NCBI GenBank assembly: GCA_036924855.1
Contig: JBAGRP010000001.1
Location: 3,286,001 to 3,350,000, forward strand
Length of the DNA stretch: 64,000 nt
Reading direction: 5' to 3'
DNA from: Nitrobacteraceae bacterium AZCC 2146
GTDB lineage: Bacteria; Pseudomonadota; Alphaproteobacteria; Rhizobiales; Xanthobacteraceae
The notes beneath the pieces are model-generated. The model made no database searches, had not been told where the DNA came from, and saw only the letters and a list, made by a program, of their open reading frames with translations. The position numbers and the translations under genes were made by a program. Of this stretch, positions 35,820 through 44,737 are shown piece after piece (positions within the stretch are counted from its first letter, which is position 1; each line of letters begins with the position of its first letter).

Positions 35820-36974
35820 TCAAGGCCCGGCCGGCGCGAGTTCAGCCGCCAGTTCGCGCACGCCGCTGCGCAACCCCTCGAACATCGCGAAGTTGACGCG
35901 GCTGGCTGCGACGAAGATTCCCAGCTTGCGATTGGGCGACAGTACCACATAGGTCATGAAGCCGCCGATGCCGCCGCTCTTGCCGAGCAGCAGCGGCACG
36001 CCGTCTTTGGCCGGGCTGACGATCCAGCCGAGGCCCATGCCCTGCGATGTTGTGACTTCCACGCCGACCGCGCGCTTCAGGCCGTCATGCGGCCGCCACA
36101 GCGCATGCGCGAGAGCAAGCGCTGCCTTCGACTTGTCGTCGCCCGCCAGATGCCAGCGCATCCAGCGCACCATGTCATCGGCCGTCGAATAAACGCCGGC
36201 ACTGGCGTCCATGATATCGGGCGCCTCCCAATTCGGATCGGGATGATTGAACGGATCGAGGCCGACCATCAGCCGCGGCTTTTGCTGATCCGACAGATGC
36301 AGCGTCGTGTCGTCCATGCCGAGCGGCGCCATGATCCTGTCGCGCAGCAGATCGCGATAGCTTTTGCCGCCCGCCTTCACCAGGGCTTCACCCAGCAGCC
36401 CGAAGCCGTAGTTGGAATACATAGCTGTCGTACCCGGCGCGTAAGCCGGCGTATTTTCGCTGAGCCATTTCCAGTAGTAGTCGCGCCTGAAGGCGAGAAA
36501 CGGATTGCCGCCATCGTCCTTCACCTGGGGATCGCGAAGTTCGCGCGGCAGCCCGGCCGAATGGGTCGCGAGATCCAGCAGCGTGACGGGTTGATTGTCG
36601 AACGATTTGAGCGTCACGCCTGAGGGGGCGTAACGCGATAGCGGATCGGAGAGACCGACACGCCCTTCCGCCGCCATGGCGGCCAGCAGATCGGTGGCGA
36701 ATACTTTCGAGACCGATCCCAGCCGGATGATCGATTTGCCGTTCGGCTCGACCTTGTTGCCCGGCGCCGTTTCGCCATAACCCTCGACATAGGAGTCATC
36801 GCCATGCACGACGGCGATGATCAGCCCAGGCGCCCCCGAATTCAGGAACATGGCGACGCCCGCCATCGACGCCGCATCGCGCAAGGCAAGATCGTCCGAC
36901 ACCGCTGGCGTGGCCACGCCGAATGACAGCGAGGCCATCACGGCACCCAGGACTGCCCGTTTGCTCAGTCGCAT
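35820..36974 (-). CDS. ampH: AmpH-like D-alanyl-D-alanine carboxypeptidase/endopeptidase
   Basis: This 384-residue protein runs from the ATG at 36974, close to the 385 residues of E. coli AmpH. The signal peptide covers about residues 1-26, so it acts in the periplasm on peptidoglycan peptides. The penicillin-binding active site is SVSK (Ser87, Lys90), YSN in AMYSNYGFGLLGEAL, and KSGG (GKSGGIGGFMTYVV). The stretches DPLSRYAP, TLLDLATHSAGLPRE and GVYSTADDMVRWM follow AmpH closely. The autotransporter start lies 33 bp after its stop on the same strand, so they may share transcription. Confidence 0.88.
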   Translation of the reverse strand: MRLSKRAVLGAVMASLSFGVATPAVSDDLALRDAASMAGVAMFLNSGAPGLIIAVVHGDDSYVEGYGETAPGNKVEPNGKSIIRLGSVSKVFATDLLAAMAAEGRVGLSDPLSRYAPSGVTLKSFDNQPVTLLDLATHSAGLPRELRDPQVKDDGGNPFLAFRRDYYWKWLSENTPAYAPGTTAMYSNYGFGLLGEALVKAGGKSYRDLLRDRIMAPLGMDDTTLHLSDQQKPRLMVGLDPFNHPDPNWEAPDIMDASAGVYSTADDMVRWMRWHLAGDDKSKAALALAHALWRPHDGLKRAVGVEVTTSQGMGLGWIVSPAKDGVPLLLGKSGGIGGFMTYVVLSPNRKLGIFVAASRVNFAMFEGLRSGVRELAAELAPAGP

Positions 36975-37431
36975 ATCGTTAGTCCAATGCCCTTCGACGC
37001 GGACCTGGCGCTTGCGGGAAGCTGCCAACGATCGCGGCGCCTCGCGGCAAGCGCGACGGCGACACCAACCATCAATGACGCGATGACCTTCACAGAAATT
37101 CCCCAGCTTACTGCTTCGCCCGTGACAAACGGTCGCTCATCATCGAATTACTCACAACCAAAGATCGACGAAGCGACACGCAGGTTCGACGAGTGACATA
37201 GCGCCGTTCGCAGGTGTTGAGTGAAAGTCACACCCGAACTACAAAATCTCTGCGCGCGTTTAAGTGTAGTAATTTATTAACTACTGCGCGCGAGCGCATT
37301 AATACTCCCGCGAATCGGTACGCGGGGCCAGCGAGGTGCCTGTGTATTGCACACGCGATCGAGCATCGTCGATGAATAAATGGATTCCAGGAATCGATAC
37401 GCACTTGTCCGCAACGACAGAACGGGAGCGA
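36975..37431. other. Intergenic region
   Basis: About 457 bp between ampH and the LytTR gene. The part around 37255-37290 is A/T-rich. No gene, RNA or clear promoter was recognised. Confidence 0.4.
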
Positions 37432-38385
37432 TCAGATGCCGAGCCGCATCCGCAACTCGGTGCGACCGGAGCGTGACACGGGCCAAGGTTCGGTCATGTG
37501 GTTTAATCGCAACTGCCACGCACCGCCGGGGCGGCGCTCGACATCGCGAACAAACTGATGATTGACGATCGCCGTACGATGGATTCGGAGAAACGATGCT
37601 TGCGGCATGAGGCCCAGCCATTGAATCAAAGGCCGCTGATCCAGCACCATCGATCCGTCCGCAAGCCAGACCTCGGTGTAGTCCCTGGATGAGCGCAAGC
37701 CGACGATGGATGCCAGTGGCGTGCCACGCACACCACCTTGCCTGCGTAAATAAATCAGCGATTCGAAATGGTCTGGCGTCTCGTTCATGGCCTCGCCGGC
37801 CTGCACCCTGTCATGGCGCGCGGCAACGATAAGATCGGCGCACCGAAACATTTCATCCACCTCGATCGACCAGCGGCGCGGCGCGTGCACCGAATCGAAG
37901 CCTATGCAGCCGACCAGTCGGCCACCTTTGAGGAGCGGCACTGACAGAACGCTCTTGTTGCCCTGACGCAGCAACTCTGCACGCAATGGCCCCGCGGTTC
38001 GTGGCAAAGCTTCCACATGGTTGATCATCACGGCCCTTCCGACAACCAGGTATTGGTGAAGCCATCCGATCATCGTCACGGGAGCGTTTTGCAAATCCTG
38101 CACAAACGACGGCACGCCTCGCCGCCTCCATTCGTGGGTATTGCGGAAGCGCAGCAACTCAGCGTCGTATTCAAACATCCAGGCACGATCCGCACCGGCG
38201 GCCTCGCCGGTCACCTGCAAGATTAGGGAGATCGCCGCATCCACCGGCTGCCGGAGCAAAAGCATGGCAGCACCGAAGACCCAATGTCCTTCGGGTGCCG
38301 CCTTGTCTTCATCACGCGCGAGAACTTCCCAGGGGCGGACTGTATCGAGAGGCAATGGCGATGCTCGGGGCCGGAAACATGCCAA
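37432..38385 (-). CDS. GAF domain-LytTR DNA-binding regulator
   Basis: This 317-residue regulator has a GAF sensor domain at about residues 40-195 (AISLILQVTGEAAGADRAWM, then KSVLSVPLLKGGRLVGCIGF). A LytTR DNA-binding domain lies at about 210-315 (SRDYTEVWLADGSMVLDQRP, SFLRIHRTAIVNHQFVRDVE). LytTR proteins usually carry a receiver domain; here a small-molecule or redox-sensing GAF replaces it, so it probably acts without a kinase. It lies just outside the left 39-bp repeat. Target genes are unknown. Confidence 0.85.
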   Translation of the reverse strand: MACFRPRASPLPLDTVRPWEVLARDEDKAAPEGHWVFGAAMLLLRQPVDAAISLILQVTGEAAGADRAWMFEYDAELLRFRNTHEWRRRGVPSFVQDLQNAPVTMIGWLHQYLVVGRAVMINHVEALPRTAGPLRAELLRQGNKSVLSVPLLKGGRLVGCIGFDSVHAPRRWSIEVDEMFRCADLIVAARHDRVQAGEAMNETPDHFESLIYLRRQGGVRGTPLASIVGLRSSRDYTEVWLADGSMVLDQRPLIQWLGLMPQASFLRIHRTAIVNHQFVRDVERRPGGAWQLRLNHMTEPWPVSRSGRTELRMRLGI

Positions 38386-38766
38386 TAGATAACCTAACGA
38401 TGGGCTAATCTACAACGGCGCTTCACTGGTGCCCAATCAGCGGTAGCAAGTAGAGTTTTCACGTTACTAAAGTCGATCTCTGATAATCAGGGCAGCGCTT
38501 TACGCCCGCTTCTTGCCTGAAAATCAGCAAGACGCCTTAATCGAACTCCCAAAATCTAATCACCCGGGCGTATCCCATAGAAGCAGCAAGTCTGAATCGA
38601 ATGCGATCCGGCACTATCAACCGTCATTTCCACGGAGATGCGTGCGCTCCTCCGATCGACGACGAGAATGATCAGATCCATCTCAACGATCCGTCAGGCC
38701 GAACAATTTCTCAGCGACCTTCTCGCTGACACGAAGGAACAACCAATCGTTGCCACACGACTGCTT
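38386..38766. other. Intergenic region left of the repeat-bounded block
   Basis: About 380 bp with no supported gene. A 71-codon plus-strand frame at 38638-38853 runs through the 39-bp repeat and an A/T-rich end and looks like chance. Confidence 0.4.
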
Positions 38767-38805
38767 TTCGCGGTTTTATTCCAAATGGTGGCAATTTGGC
38801 GCGCC
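38767..38805. repeat. 39-bp repeat copy 1 (tRNA-Arg 3'-end-like)
   Basis: It contains GTTTTATTC and GGTGGCAATTTGGCGCGCC. It is identical to copy 2 and has three mismatches to copy 3, which covers the tRNA-Arg 3' end. Copies 1 and 2 also share about 50 bp of A/T-rich sequence to the right and form a palindrome with a downstream GAATAAA. Confidence 0.92.
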
Positions 38806-38931
38806 ACTCAGAATAAACCCGCGAACTCTTATATAATTGAAATTGTTATATAATTTATAAAGACGGTGTGATCTTTGAATCCTACCAAGCGCCGCCGGTC
38901 GCTTTCGACAGGAGCGCTGGTGCAAACTTAA

Positions 38932-38985
38932 CGGCCCCACCTCGAACGATTGTCCCGTCGGCACCACCTGGACCCGATAGGTCAC
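38932..38985 (-). pseudogene. Truncated start of a ferredoxin-type reductase gene
   Basis: Directly behind the GlcG-like gene, a GTG at 38985 with a strong GGAGGGG ribosome site opens MTYRVQVVPTGQSFEVG. This resembles the N-terminus of reductases that begin with a plant-type ferredoxin domain (CDP-6-deoxyglucose reductase type). The resemblance ends after about 18 residues; the frame continues into non-homologous sequence and the 39-bp repeat. The rest of the gene appears to have been lost at the block boundary. Confidence 0.5.
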
Positions 38986-39000
38986 GCGCCCCTCCGTCCG

Positions 39001-39480
39001 TTACAACTTGATGTCGGCTTTGACCAACACGCGATGGCTTTTCGGCGCCAACATCTCCTCCAAGGCCTGCAGAGCGGCGACGCCGCACGCAGTGTCCTGC
39101 TCGCCATTGCCACCGCTCAGACCGATGCCGCCAACGACCTCGTCGTCTACGACGATCGGAAAGCCGCCGACAAACACCGCGAACTTGCCCTCGAAGCTCC
39201 ACTGGATGCCGAACGCCTCATTGCCCGGGAGTGCCGGGCCATTCGGCGCTTGATTGAACAGGTGCGTCGAACGCTTGTGTCCCGCCGCGGTGAAGGCCTT
39301 ATTCCATGCGATCTGTGGACCGGTAATCCTGGCGCCGTCCATTCGTTCCAGCGCAAGCGGATAGCCGCCCTCATCCACCACGCAGACCGTCTCCAGCACA
39401 CCGATTTCCCCGGATTTGCGAATGGCGGCCGCCACCATGTGGCGCACCTCTTCCAGTTGCAGCTTGAGTGATTTTTTCAT
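39001..39480 (-). CDS. GlcG/HbpS family protein
   Basis: This 159-residue protein of the GlcG/HbpS-like (DUF336) family is recognised from EVRHMVAAAIRKSGEIG, VCVVDEGGYPLALERMDGA, GGFPIVVDDEVVGGIGLSGG and the terminal ALEEM helix. Family members bind haem or act as small accessory proteins beside catabolic oxidoreductases; no single activity is established. It follows the aldehyde dehydrogenase gene by 58 bp on the same strand. Confidence 0.85.
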   Translation of the reverse strand: MKKSLKLQLEEVRHMVAAAIRKSGEIGVLETVCVVDEGGYPLALERMDGARITGPQIAWNKAFTAAGHKRSTHLFNQAPNGPALPGNEAFGIQWSFEGKFAVFVGGFPIVVDDEVVGGIGLSGGNGEQDTACGVAALQALEEMLAPKSHRVLVKADIKL

Positions 39481-39538
39481 TTCGTTATCCCAGCGTTTCT
39501 CGTATTGGAAGGTAAACCGTGCCCTGGTCGATCGCCGA

Positions 39539-41035
39539 TCAGCAGCCGCGATAGACCGTCTTGATCTGTGTGTAAAATTCCAGCCCTGTGCGGCCCGACT
39601 CCCGAAACGTCGAGGTGCTCGAACGCTTGAAGCCGCCGAACGGCGCGTTGATCAGATTGCCGGTCGTCGTGCGATTGATCTTCACCGTGCCTGACTCGAT
39701 ATCGTTCGCGAAGTCGTGCATGTAGCGCGGATTGCGCGTCGCGATCGCGGCGGAAAGTCCGTATTCCGTGGCGTTGGCCATGGCAACCGCATCCGCATAG
39801 CTAGCTACTTCGATGACGCCAATCACCGGCCCGAAGATCTCTTCGCGCGCGATCCGCATGTCTTGTGTCACATCGGTGAAGACGGCTGGCGACACATAGT
39901 AGCCGTGATCGTAACCGGGACCGGTCAGACACTCGCCACCACATAGCAGCGTTGCTTCGCGTTTGCCGATTTCGATGTATCCCAACACCGTCTCCAATTG
40001 ACGCGCCGTCGCCAACGGGCCGATATCGTTTCCTGCGATCATACCGCTGCCGATCTTCAGTGCATTCACCCGGGCAACGAGCTTTTCGGTGAAGGCGGCC
40101 CTGACCTCCTTCATCACCAGCACGCGGCTGGTTCCAGTGCAGGCCTGGCCGCTGAGCGAGAAGCCACCCTTGACTGCCAGATCAACCGCCTTATTGAGAT
40201 CGGCGTCCTCCATCACGATCAGCGGATTCTTGCCTCCGAGTTCCATTTGCGTGCGGGTCATAAAATTCACGGACCGATAGATCTGTTCGCCAGCCGCGGT
40301 CGAGCCGGTGAAGGAAATCGCGCGCACGACGGACGGTACCGTGATGGCCGGACCGACATCGGCAGCGTTTCCCGTGATGAAGTTGAGCACGCCTTTCGGA
40401 ATTCCCGCGGCGACAAAGGCCTCGGTGAGGCGATAGCCGCTCAGCGGCGCGTCCGACGACGGCTTGAACACGAGGGTGTTTCCGGTGATCAGCGCGGGGG
40501 CGATCTTGCGCGCTGGAATCGATACCGGAAAATTCCACGGCGTGATGACCGACACGACACCCAGCGGCTCACGCTGCGTATAGACGACCATGTCGCCATC
40601 GTCATTAGGGTAGATTTCGCCGGTGAACGACTGACCCTCGACTGCATAGAAGCGCAGCGTCTGAGCCGAACGCGATATCTCGTCCTTGCTGAGATTGAGC
40701 GCCTTGCCCTGTTCCCGCGTGAGCTCCTCGGCGAAGCGTTCGACGTTCGCCTCGAGATAATCCGCCGCGCGGTTCAATATCTTCGCCCGCGCGGAGATGG
40801 AGGTGTTCTTCCAGCTCGCAAAAGCTGTCGATGCTGCGCGCACAGCAAGTTCTGCGTCTGCAGAACAGGAGGCCGCAAAGCGACCAACGATGTCGGTTGT
40901 GTCGGCCGGATTGATGTTGTCAAAATGCTCGCCGCTCTGGCTCGCACACCATTCTCCATCGATGTAGTTCGTGAATTGAGCGATCTTGATCCGCGCCGCA
41001 GGCGCGCGCGCGAGTGATGCTGCGATGTCAGCCAT
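39539..41035 (-). CDS. NAD(P)-dependent aldehyde dehydrogenase
   Basis: This 498-residue aldehyde dehydrogenase is complete. TPWNFPVSIPARKIAPAL is the coenzyme-binding region. FTGSTAAGEQI is the Rossmann turn. MELGGKNPLIV carries the general-base Glu. SGQACTGTSRVLV carries the catalytic Cys near residue 297. The GQ-CT-TSR form around the cysteine resembles 2-oxoglutarate-semialdehyde and YcbD-type dehydrogenases, but substrate choice cannot be fixed. It shares the strand with a multi-pass transporter (17 bp upstream) and the GlcG-like protein. In this module it probably removes an aldehyde produced by the diiron oxidase encoded divergently. Confidence 0.92.
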   Translation of the reverse strand: MADIAASLARAPAARIKIAQFTNYIDGEWCASQSGEHFDNINPADTTDIVGRFAASCSADAELAVRAASTAFASWKNTSISARAKILNRAADYLEANVERFAEELTREQGKALNLSKDEISRSAQTLRFYAVEGQSFTGEIYPNDDGDMVVYTQREPLGVVSVITPWNFPVSIPARKIAPALITGNTLVFKPSSDAPLSGYRLTEAFVAAGIPKGVLNFITGNAADVGPAITVPSVVRAISFTGSTAAGEQIYRSVNFMTRTQMELGGKNPLIVMEDADLNKAVDLAVKGGFSLSGQACTGTSRVLVMKEVRAAFTEKLVARVNALKIGSGMIAGNDIGPLATARQLETVLGYIEIGKREATLLCGGECLTGPGYDHGYYVSPAVFTDVTQDMRIAREEIFGPVIGVIEVASYADAVAMANATEYGLSAAIATRNPRYMHDFANDIESGTVKINRTTTGNLINAPFGGFKRSSTSTFRESGRTGLEFYTQIKTVYRGC

Positions 41036-41052
41036 GACTACTTCACCTTTCT

Positions 41053-42603
41053 TTAGCTCCAGAACAGCACGGCGCAGAGCGTGGATACGCCGAGGCCGAC
41101 CAGCACCGGCATCAGAAGTGCACGGACAGCGTCAAGTACATGCACCCGTGCAAATCCGGCCACCGCAATCAGCGACGACCACGCGATCAGGGTGCCGCCG
41201 CCGGTCCAGACGGCACCCATCTGACCGACAGCGCACAGTGTCGTCACGTCAAGCCCGACCGTCGGCCCAAGCGCGCCCGCAAGCGAGCCGGTCAGCGGCA
41301 GGCCGGCAAAGCCGGAGCCATCAATGCCGGTAATCATGCCGACCACAAGGACACCAAACGCCACGAGAATGTGGCTATGCGGAATCCATGCCTGTGCGGA
41401 CTGGATGAGGTCGAACAACAGCGGCGACGCCTGCCCAACCGGGACGTTCAAGATGCCAGCGGCGAGGTCACCGCCCGCCCCCATGAAGAAGAAGCCGGCG
41501 ATCGGCAGAACCGAGCCCATCGCCTTGAAGGCAAACACGAAGCCGTCTGTAATGTGGTCGGCGCAGACGTCGAGACTTTTGCGCGGGCCTTCCGCCGCGA
41601 TCGTCGCAAGGATCATGAGTGCCGCTCCCATGCCACCGACGAGCGCCGCCGCATCGCCACCCTTAAGTTCGGGTAAGCCCGCACCGGCACTAAGTTTGGG
41701 AAGCACCATCACGGCAATCACTGCGGCAAAGCCGACCGGAGTGAGGATGGCAAATAGTTTCGACCAAAAGACGAAGCGGTCGCTAAGGGGGGACAGATCC
41801 TTCCCAGCCCGTTCGTCTGTGGCCAGCGAATGTTCATAGCCGGTACCGCGCGCAAGCTCGGCCTTGTCGAAGCTGCCGGCCGCTTCCAGACGCTTGAGGT
41901 CGCTATCGAGGGACTGCCCCTGCCAGCGATTGAGCAAGGCCTCGCTTGGCGAACGAATGAGCTTGCGGATGGACAGATAGGCGAGCAGCAACGCAATGCC
42001 GCCGGTGATGAGCGACAGCGACAGCGCGCGGTCCGCCACTGCAGCGGCGCTGATGCCTGCCCCCGCCGCCTTTGCGCTGATTCCGGGCGCGACACCGATC
42101 ACGTAGTCCGATGAAAGCGCCATGCCCTGGCCGGCGATGGCGATTGCCATCGCCCCGGCAAGCGGCGGCAGCCCGGCGACGATCGCAGCCGGCAACAACA
42201 CGGCCGATACCAACGGCACTGCCGGCGTCGGCCAGAAGAACAGTGAGATGACGTAAGTCACGGCGGAGAGGATGAAGAAAGCGATATGCCCATTCGTCAT
42301 CACCGCGCGAAACGGCTGCACCATGCGCACGTCCGAGCGCAGCACCTTCAGCGCGTTCAGCAACGCTGTGATCAGCGCGATCACGAGGAAGATGTTGAAC
42401 AGCTCCTTGGCCGCGACAAAGCTGGCATTGAAGATGCTGCCGAGCGCGCTGACCGGACTGTGAGTCCACGCCAGGGCGACGGCGAATGTCGCGATGATCG
42501 ACGGCACGACGACATTGGCGCGCAAGATCATCGTCAGCACGACGGCCGCGACGCCAGCGATATAGACCCAATGCGCAGCATGAATGGCGACGTGTTCTGG
42601 CAT
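41053..42603 (-). CDS. Multi-pass transporter, probable ion-transporter superfamily
   Basis: This 516-residue protein has about 12 hydrophobic helices, two glycine/alanine-rich re-entrant-looking segments (PTPAVPLVSAVLLPAAIVAG, ITGIDGSGFAGLPLTGSLAG) and a long polar central loop at about residues 215-280. The layout suggests the ion-transporter superfamily (GntP, DcuC or citrate-type permeases), so a small organic acid is a likely cargo. I could not assign a specific family. It is the first gene of the minus-strand unit, with a GTATAC operator-like site 63 bp upstream of its start. Confidence 0.7.
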   Translation of the reverse strand: MPEHVAIHAAHWVYIAGVAAVVLTMILRANVVVPSIIATFAVALAWTHSPVSALGSIFNASFVAAKELFNIFLVIALITALLNALKVLRSDVRMVQPFRAVMTNGHIAFFILSAVTYVISLFFWPTPAVPLVSAVLLPAAIVAGLPPLAGAMAIAIAGQGMALSSDYVIGVAPGISAKAAGAGISAAAVADRALSLSLITGGIALLLAYLSIRKLIRSPSEALLNRWQGQSLDSDLKRLEAAGSFDKAELARGTGYEHSLATDERAGKDLSPLSDRFVFWSKLFAILTPVGFAAVIAVMVLPKLSAGAGLPELKGGDAAALVGGMGAALMILATIAAEGPRKSLDVCADHITDGFVFAFKAMGSVLPIAGFFFMGAGGDLAAGILNVPVGQASPLLFDLIQSAQAWIPHSHILVAFGVLVVGMITGIDGSGFAGLPLTGSLAGALGPTVGLDVTTLCAVGQMGAVWTGGGTLIAWSSLIAVAGFARVHVLDAVRALLMPVLVGLGVSTLCAVLFWS

Positions 42604-42665
42604 GGCTCCCCCGAGACCAACTGAGCGACTGCGACACGAGATATCGCAGATCTGATGCGCGATAT

Positions 42666-42677
42666 TTGTATACTATG
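42666..42677. promoter_or_regulatory. Operator-like site 1 (TTGTATACTATG)
   Basis: Twelve bases that are the exact inverse of site 2 at 42794-42805. The GTATAC core matches the style of operators bound by FadR-type GntR regulators, one of which is encoded nearby. It lies upstream of the transporter-aldehyde dehydrogenase unit. Confidence 0.65.
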
Positions 42678-42771
42678 ATCCGTTCAACAATGATAAAAGG
42701 CAAGCATTTTGCCTTGGATATCCGCTCCAGAATGCCATTTTTTGCCGCATGATGTGGAATTTTTGGTCATG

Positions 42772-42801
42772 TTGACAGCTTTATAATTTTGTCCATAGTA
42801 T
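42772..42801 (+). promoter_or_regulatory. Predicted promoter of the diiron oxidase unit
   Basis: TTGACA at 42772-42777, an 18-base spacer and TAGTAT at 42796-42801 make a plausible sigma-70 promoter. The -10 box lies within operator-like site 2, so a bound GntR protein would block it. Confidence 0.5.
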
Positions 42802-42805
42802 ACAA
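42794..42805. promoter_or_regulatory. Operator-like site 2 (CATAGTATACAA)
   Basis: Perfect inverted copy of site 1, 116 bp apart, overlapping the predicted -10 box of the plus-strand unit. The pair could act on both divergent units, possibly by looping. Confidence 0.65.
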
Positions 42806-42867
42806 TTATAACCTTCGAGGGACGGCACGGCGAGTCACATGCCAGCCGCATAAACAGGAGCGCGACG

Positions 42868-43638
42868 ATGGCCGAATTGATGAATCATGTGGAACTCCGG
42901 ACCGCACTGGAAAATGCCATCAAGGGCAAGAGTGCCAACAGGGCGCCGTTCAGCGTCGCATGGGCAAGCGGCAAGCTCAGCCGCGCCCATCTCGGAAAGT
43001 GGGCCGAGAATCACTATCACTACGTCGGCCCGTTCGCGGACTACCTGGCTTATATCTATGCGCGGATGCCGGAGCGTTACACCGAGGCCAAAGACTTCCT
43101 GCTCGCCAACATGTATGAGGAGGAAATCGGCGGTGATCGCCATACCGACTTGCTGATCCGCTTCGCAGAAGCTTGCGGCACGACGCGCGAGCGTGTCGTC
43201 GACCCCGACAACATGACCGCCACCACGCGTGGACTGCAGAGCTGGTGTTATTCGGTAGCCATGCGGGAGGATCCAATCGTCGCGGTCGCCGGCTTGGTAG
43301 TTGGCCTGGAATCGCAAGTGCCGTCCATCTATCGCAAGCAAACGCCAACACTGCGTGAGAAATACAAATTCACCGACGAGGAAGTTGAATTCTTCGACCT
43401 CCACATCGTCTCTGACGAGATTCACGGCGAGCGCGGCTATCAAATCGTTCTTGAGCACGCCAATACAGTGGAGCTGCAGCAGCGCTGCCTGAAGATTTGC
43501 GAGATTGGTGCGCAGATGCGGCTGCTCTACACCACCGCCCTTTACTGGGACTACGTTGCCCAGGACATTCCGATAAGCGAACTGGAGATAATCGAGCGCA
43601 AGGTCCCACAGGACGAGCGCGAATTGCTTCAGGCGTGA
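42868..43638 (+). CDS. HDO-type diiron oxidase (TenA/PqqC-like fold)
   Basis: This 256-residue all-helical protein of the haem-oxygenase-like diiron oxidase class has all six metal ligands in canonical spacing: Glu85-x6-His92 (EIGGDRH), Glu148 (GLESQVP), then His179, Asp183 and His186 (HIVSDEIH). This matches CADD-, UndA- and BesC-type enzymes rather than the thiaminase TenA. Known members use O2 for oxidative decarboxylation, C-C cleavage or N-oxidation. AGGAGCG precedes the ATG. A [2Fe-2S] ferredoxin gene follows after 4 bp and a second lies two genes on, which suggests electron supply. Substrate unknown. Confidence 0.87.
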   Translation: MAELMNHVELRTALENAIKGKSANRAPFSVAWASGKLSRAHLGKWAENHYHYVGPFADYLAYIYARMPERYTEAKDFLLANMYEEEIGGDRHTDLLIRFAEACGTTRERVVDPDNMTATTRGLQSWCYSVAMREDPIVAVAGLVVGLESQVPSIYRKQTPTLREKYKFTDEEVEFFDLHIVSDEIHGERGYQIVLEHANTVELQQRCLKICEIGAQMRLLYTTALYWDYVAQDIPISELEIIERKVPQDERELLQA

Positions 43639-43642
43639 TGAA

Positions 43643-43972
43643 GTGCCAACGGTCATTCTTCATCGCGATGGCAAGACCTACCAAGGCGAGGTCAATGAGA
43701 ACACAAATCTCGTCGTGAGGGCGGGCATTAAGCAGTTTCCCTATCCCAACCTGCGTTACGGTTGCGGAATGGGGAAATGTGCCAAATGCGCTTGCCGCGT
43801 GCTCAAGGGAGCCGAACAGCTACCTCCGCCCAACTGGAAGGAAAAGAAGCAGTTGGGCGCTCGACTGGACGAGGGCTACCGCCTGCTTTGCCAGATCTGG
43901 CTCTATCACGACATTGAACTCGAGCAGGACAAGACCGCGGTCGAGCCCTTGGGGCTCGCTGCGTCGTTATAA
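43643..43972 (+). CDS. Plant-type [2Fe-2S] ferredoxin 1
   Basis: This 109-residue ferredoxin has a GTG start 4 bp after the oxidase stop. The cluster cysteines are in YGCGMGKCAKCACRV (C-x4-C-x2-C) and LLCQ. An insert between the third and fourth cysteines (PPPNWKEKKQLGARLDEGY) is typical of ferredoxins that serve oxygenases. It probably donates electrons to the diiron enzyme. The reductase that would feed it is not intact in this block. Confidence 0.9.
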   Translation: MPTVILHRDGKTYQGEVNENTNLVVRAGIKQFPYPNLRYGCGMGKCAKCACRVLKGAEQLPPPNWKEKKQLGARLDEGYRLLCQIWLYHDIELEQDKTAVEPLGLAASL

Positions 43973-44025
43973 ATCCTTGAACCAGCCCCGGTATGGCGCT
44001 GTCACCAATGATTGGGAAGTAGGCC

Positions 44026-44334
44026 ATGTATGTGATCCTGACGAGCAAGCCCGGACAATTCAGAACCGAAGCCATCGCGGGTCTGCGGCCTCTGGAGGCC
44101 TACGACTATCTGTTCTACGGGCACACCAAGGCCCAATTCGTCATCGCTGAGTTGCTTGAGGAAAGCACCAAGGTCCGCGTGATTGAGGATGAGACCGCAA
44201 TCATCAACGACGTGCCGTCCAAATTCCTGGAGAAATTCGCGACCGTCGAACTCGCATTCAGTGAACTCAAACATCTCACGACGTTCGGACATATGGATAC
44301 GGCCCTACGCAAAACATCGCTGGCTGCGTGCTAG
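44026..44334 (+). CDS. Small protein between two ferredoxins, unrecognised
   Basis: This 102-residue acidic soluble protein begins MYVILTSKPGQFRTEAIAGL, with AAGTAGG upstream of its ATG. No family was recognised. It has no cysteine motif (one terminal Cys), no membrane segment, and an alternating strand-helix pattern. Its size and position beside an oxygenase and ferredoxins recall the small effector or coupling proteins of diiron monooxygenases, but there is no visible sequence support. Coding character is good. Confidence 0.7.
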   Translation: MYVILTSKPGQFRTEAIAGLRPLEAYDYLFYGHTKAQFVIAELLEESTKVRVIEDETAIINDVPSKFLEKFATVELAFSELKHLTTFGHMDTALRKTSLAAC

Positions 44335-44359
44335 ACCGTTCGCCTGATTCGGTGGCGAC

Positions 44360-44734
44360 ATGATCCAAATCACATTTCTGACTAACGGCGACAAGACGGT
44401 CAGCGCGCCCACGAACAGCAACCTGCTGCGCGTATCGCTACGCGAGCAGGGAGGCATTCCGTTTAAATGCGGCGGCGGGCTATGCGGTACCTGCAAATGC
44501 AAGATCGAGAACGGCATCGAGCACACTGACGCGGTGAAAGCCAAGGAGCGGAAGCACCTATCGGACGAGGACCTCAAGGCTGGCTATCGGATGGCTTGCC
44601 AGACATTCCTGAATGGCGACGTCAGTGTCTCATGGGTGCCCTTGGCGGACCGAGGCAAGGCGATAAAGCGAACAGGACCGCCGGCAGCTGACGGAACTAC
44701 CGCTGCGGGAGAGGTCGACATTGCGGGCAGATGA
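44360..44734 (+). CDS. Plant-type [2Fe-2S] ferredoxin 2
   Basis: This 124-residue ferredoxin has cluster cysteines in KCGGGLCGTCKCKI (C-x4-C-x2-C) and MACQ. A 25-residue polar tail after the domain (from about residue 98) is not part of the fold. The protein is only distantly like ferredoxin 1, so they are not a recent duplication and may have different partners. Confidence 0.9.
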   Translation: MIQITFLTNGDKTVSAPTNSNLLRVSLREQGGIPFKCGGGLCGTCKCKIENGIEHTDAVKAKERKHLSDEDLKAGYRMACQTFLNGDVSVSWVPLADRGKAIKRTGPPAADGTTAAGEVDIAGR

Positions 44735-44737
44735 CCC

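Noticed and set aside
42868..43638. Thiaminase II (TenA) as the identity of the HDO protein
   Set aside because: TenA uses a catalytic cysteine and lacks the six-ligand metal set that is complete here.
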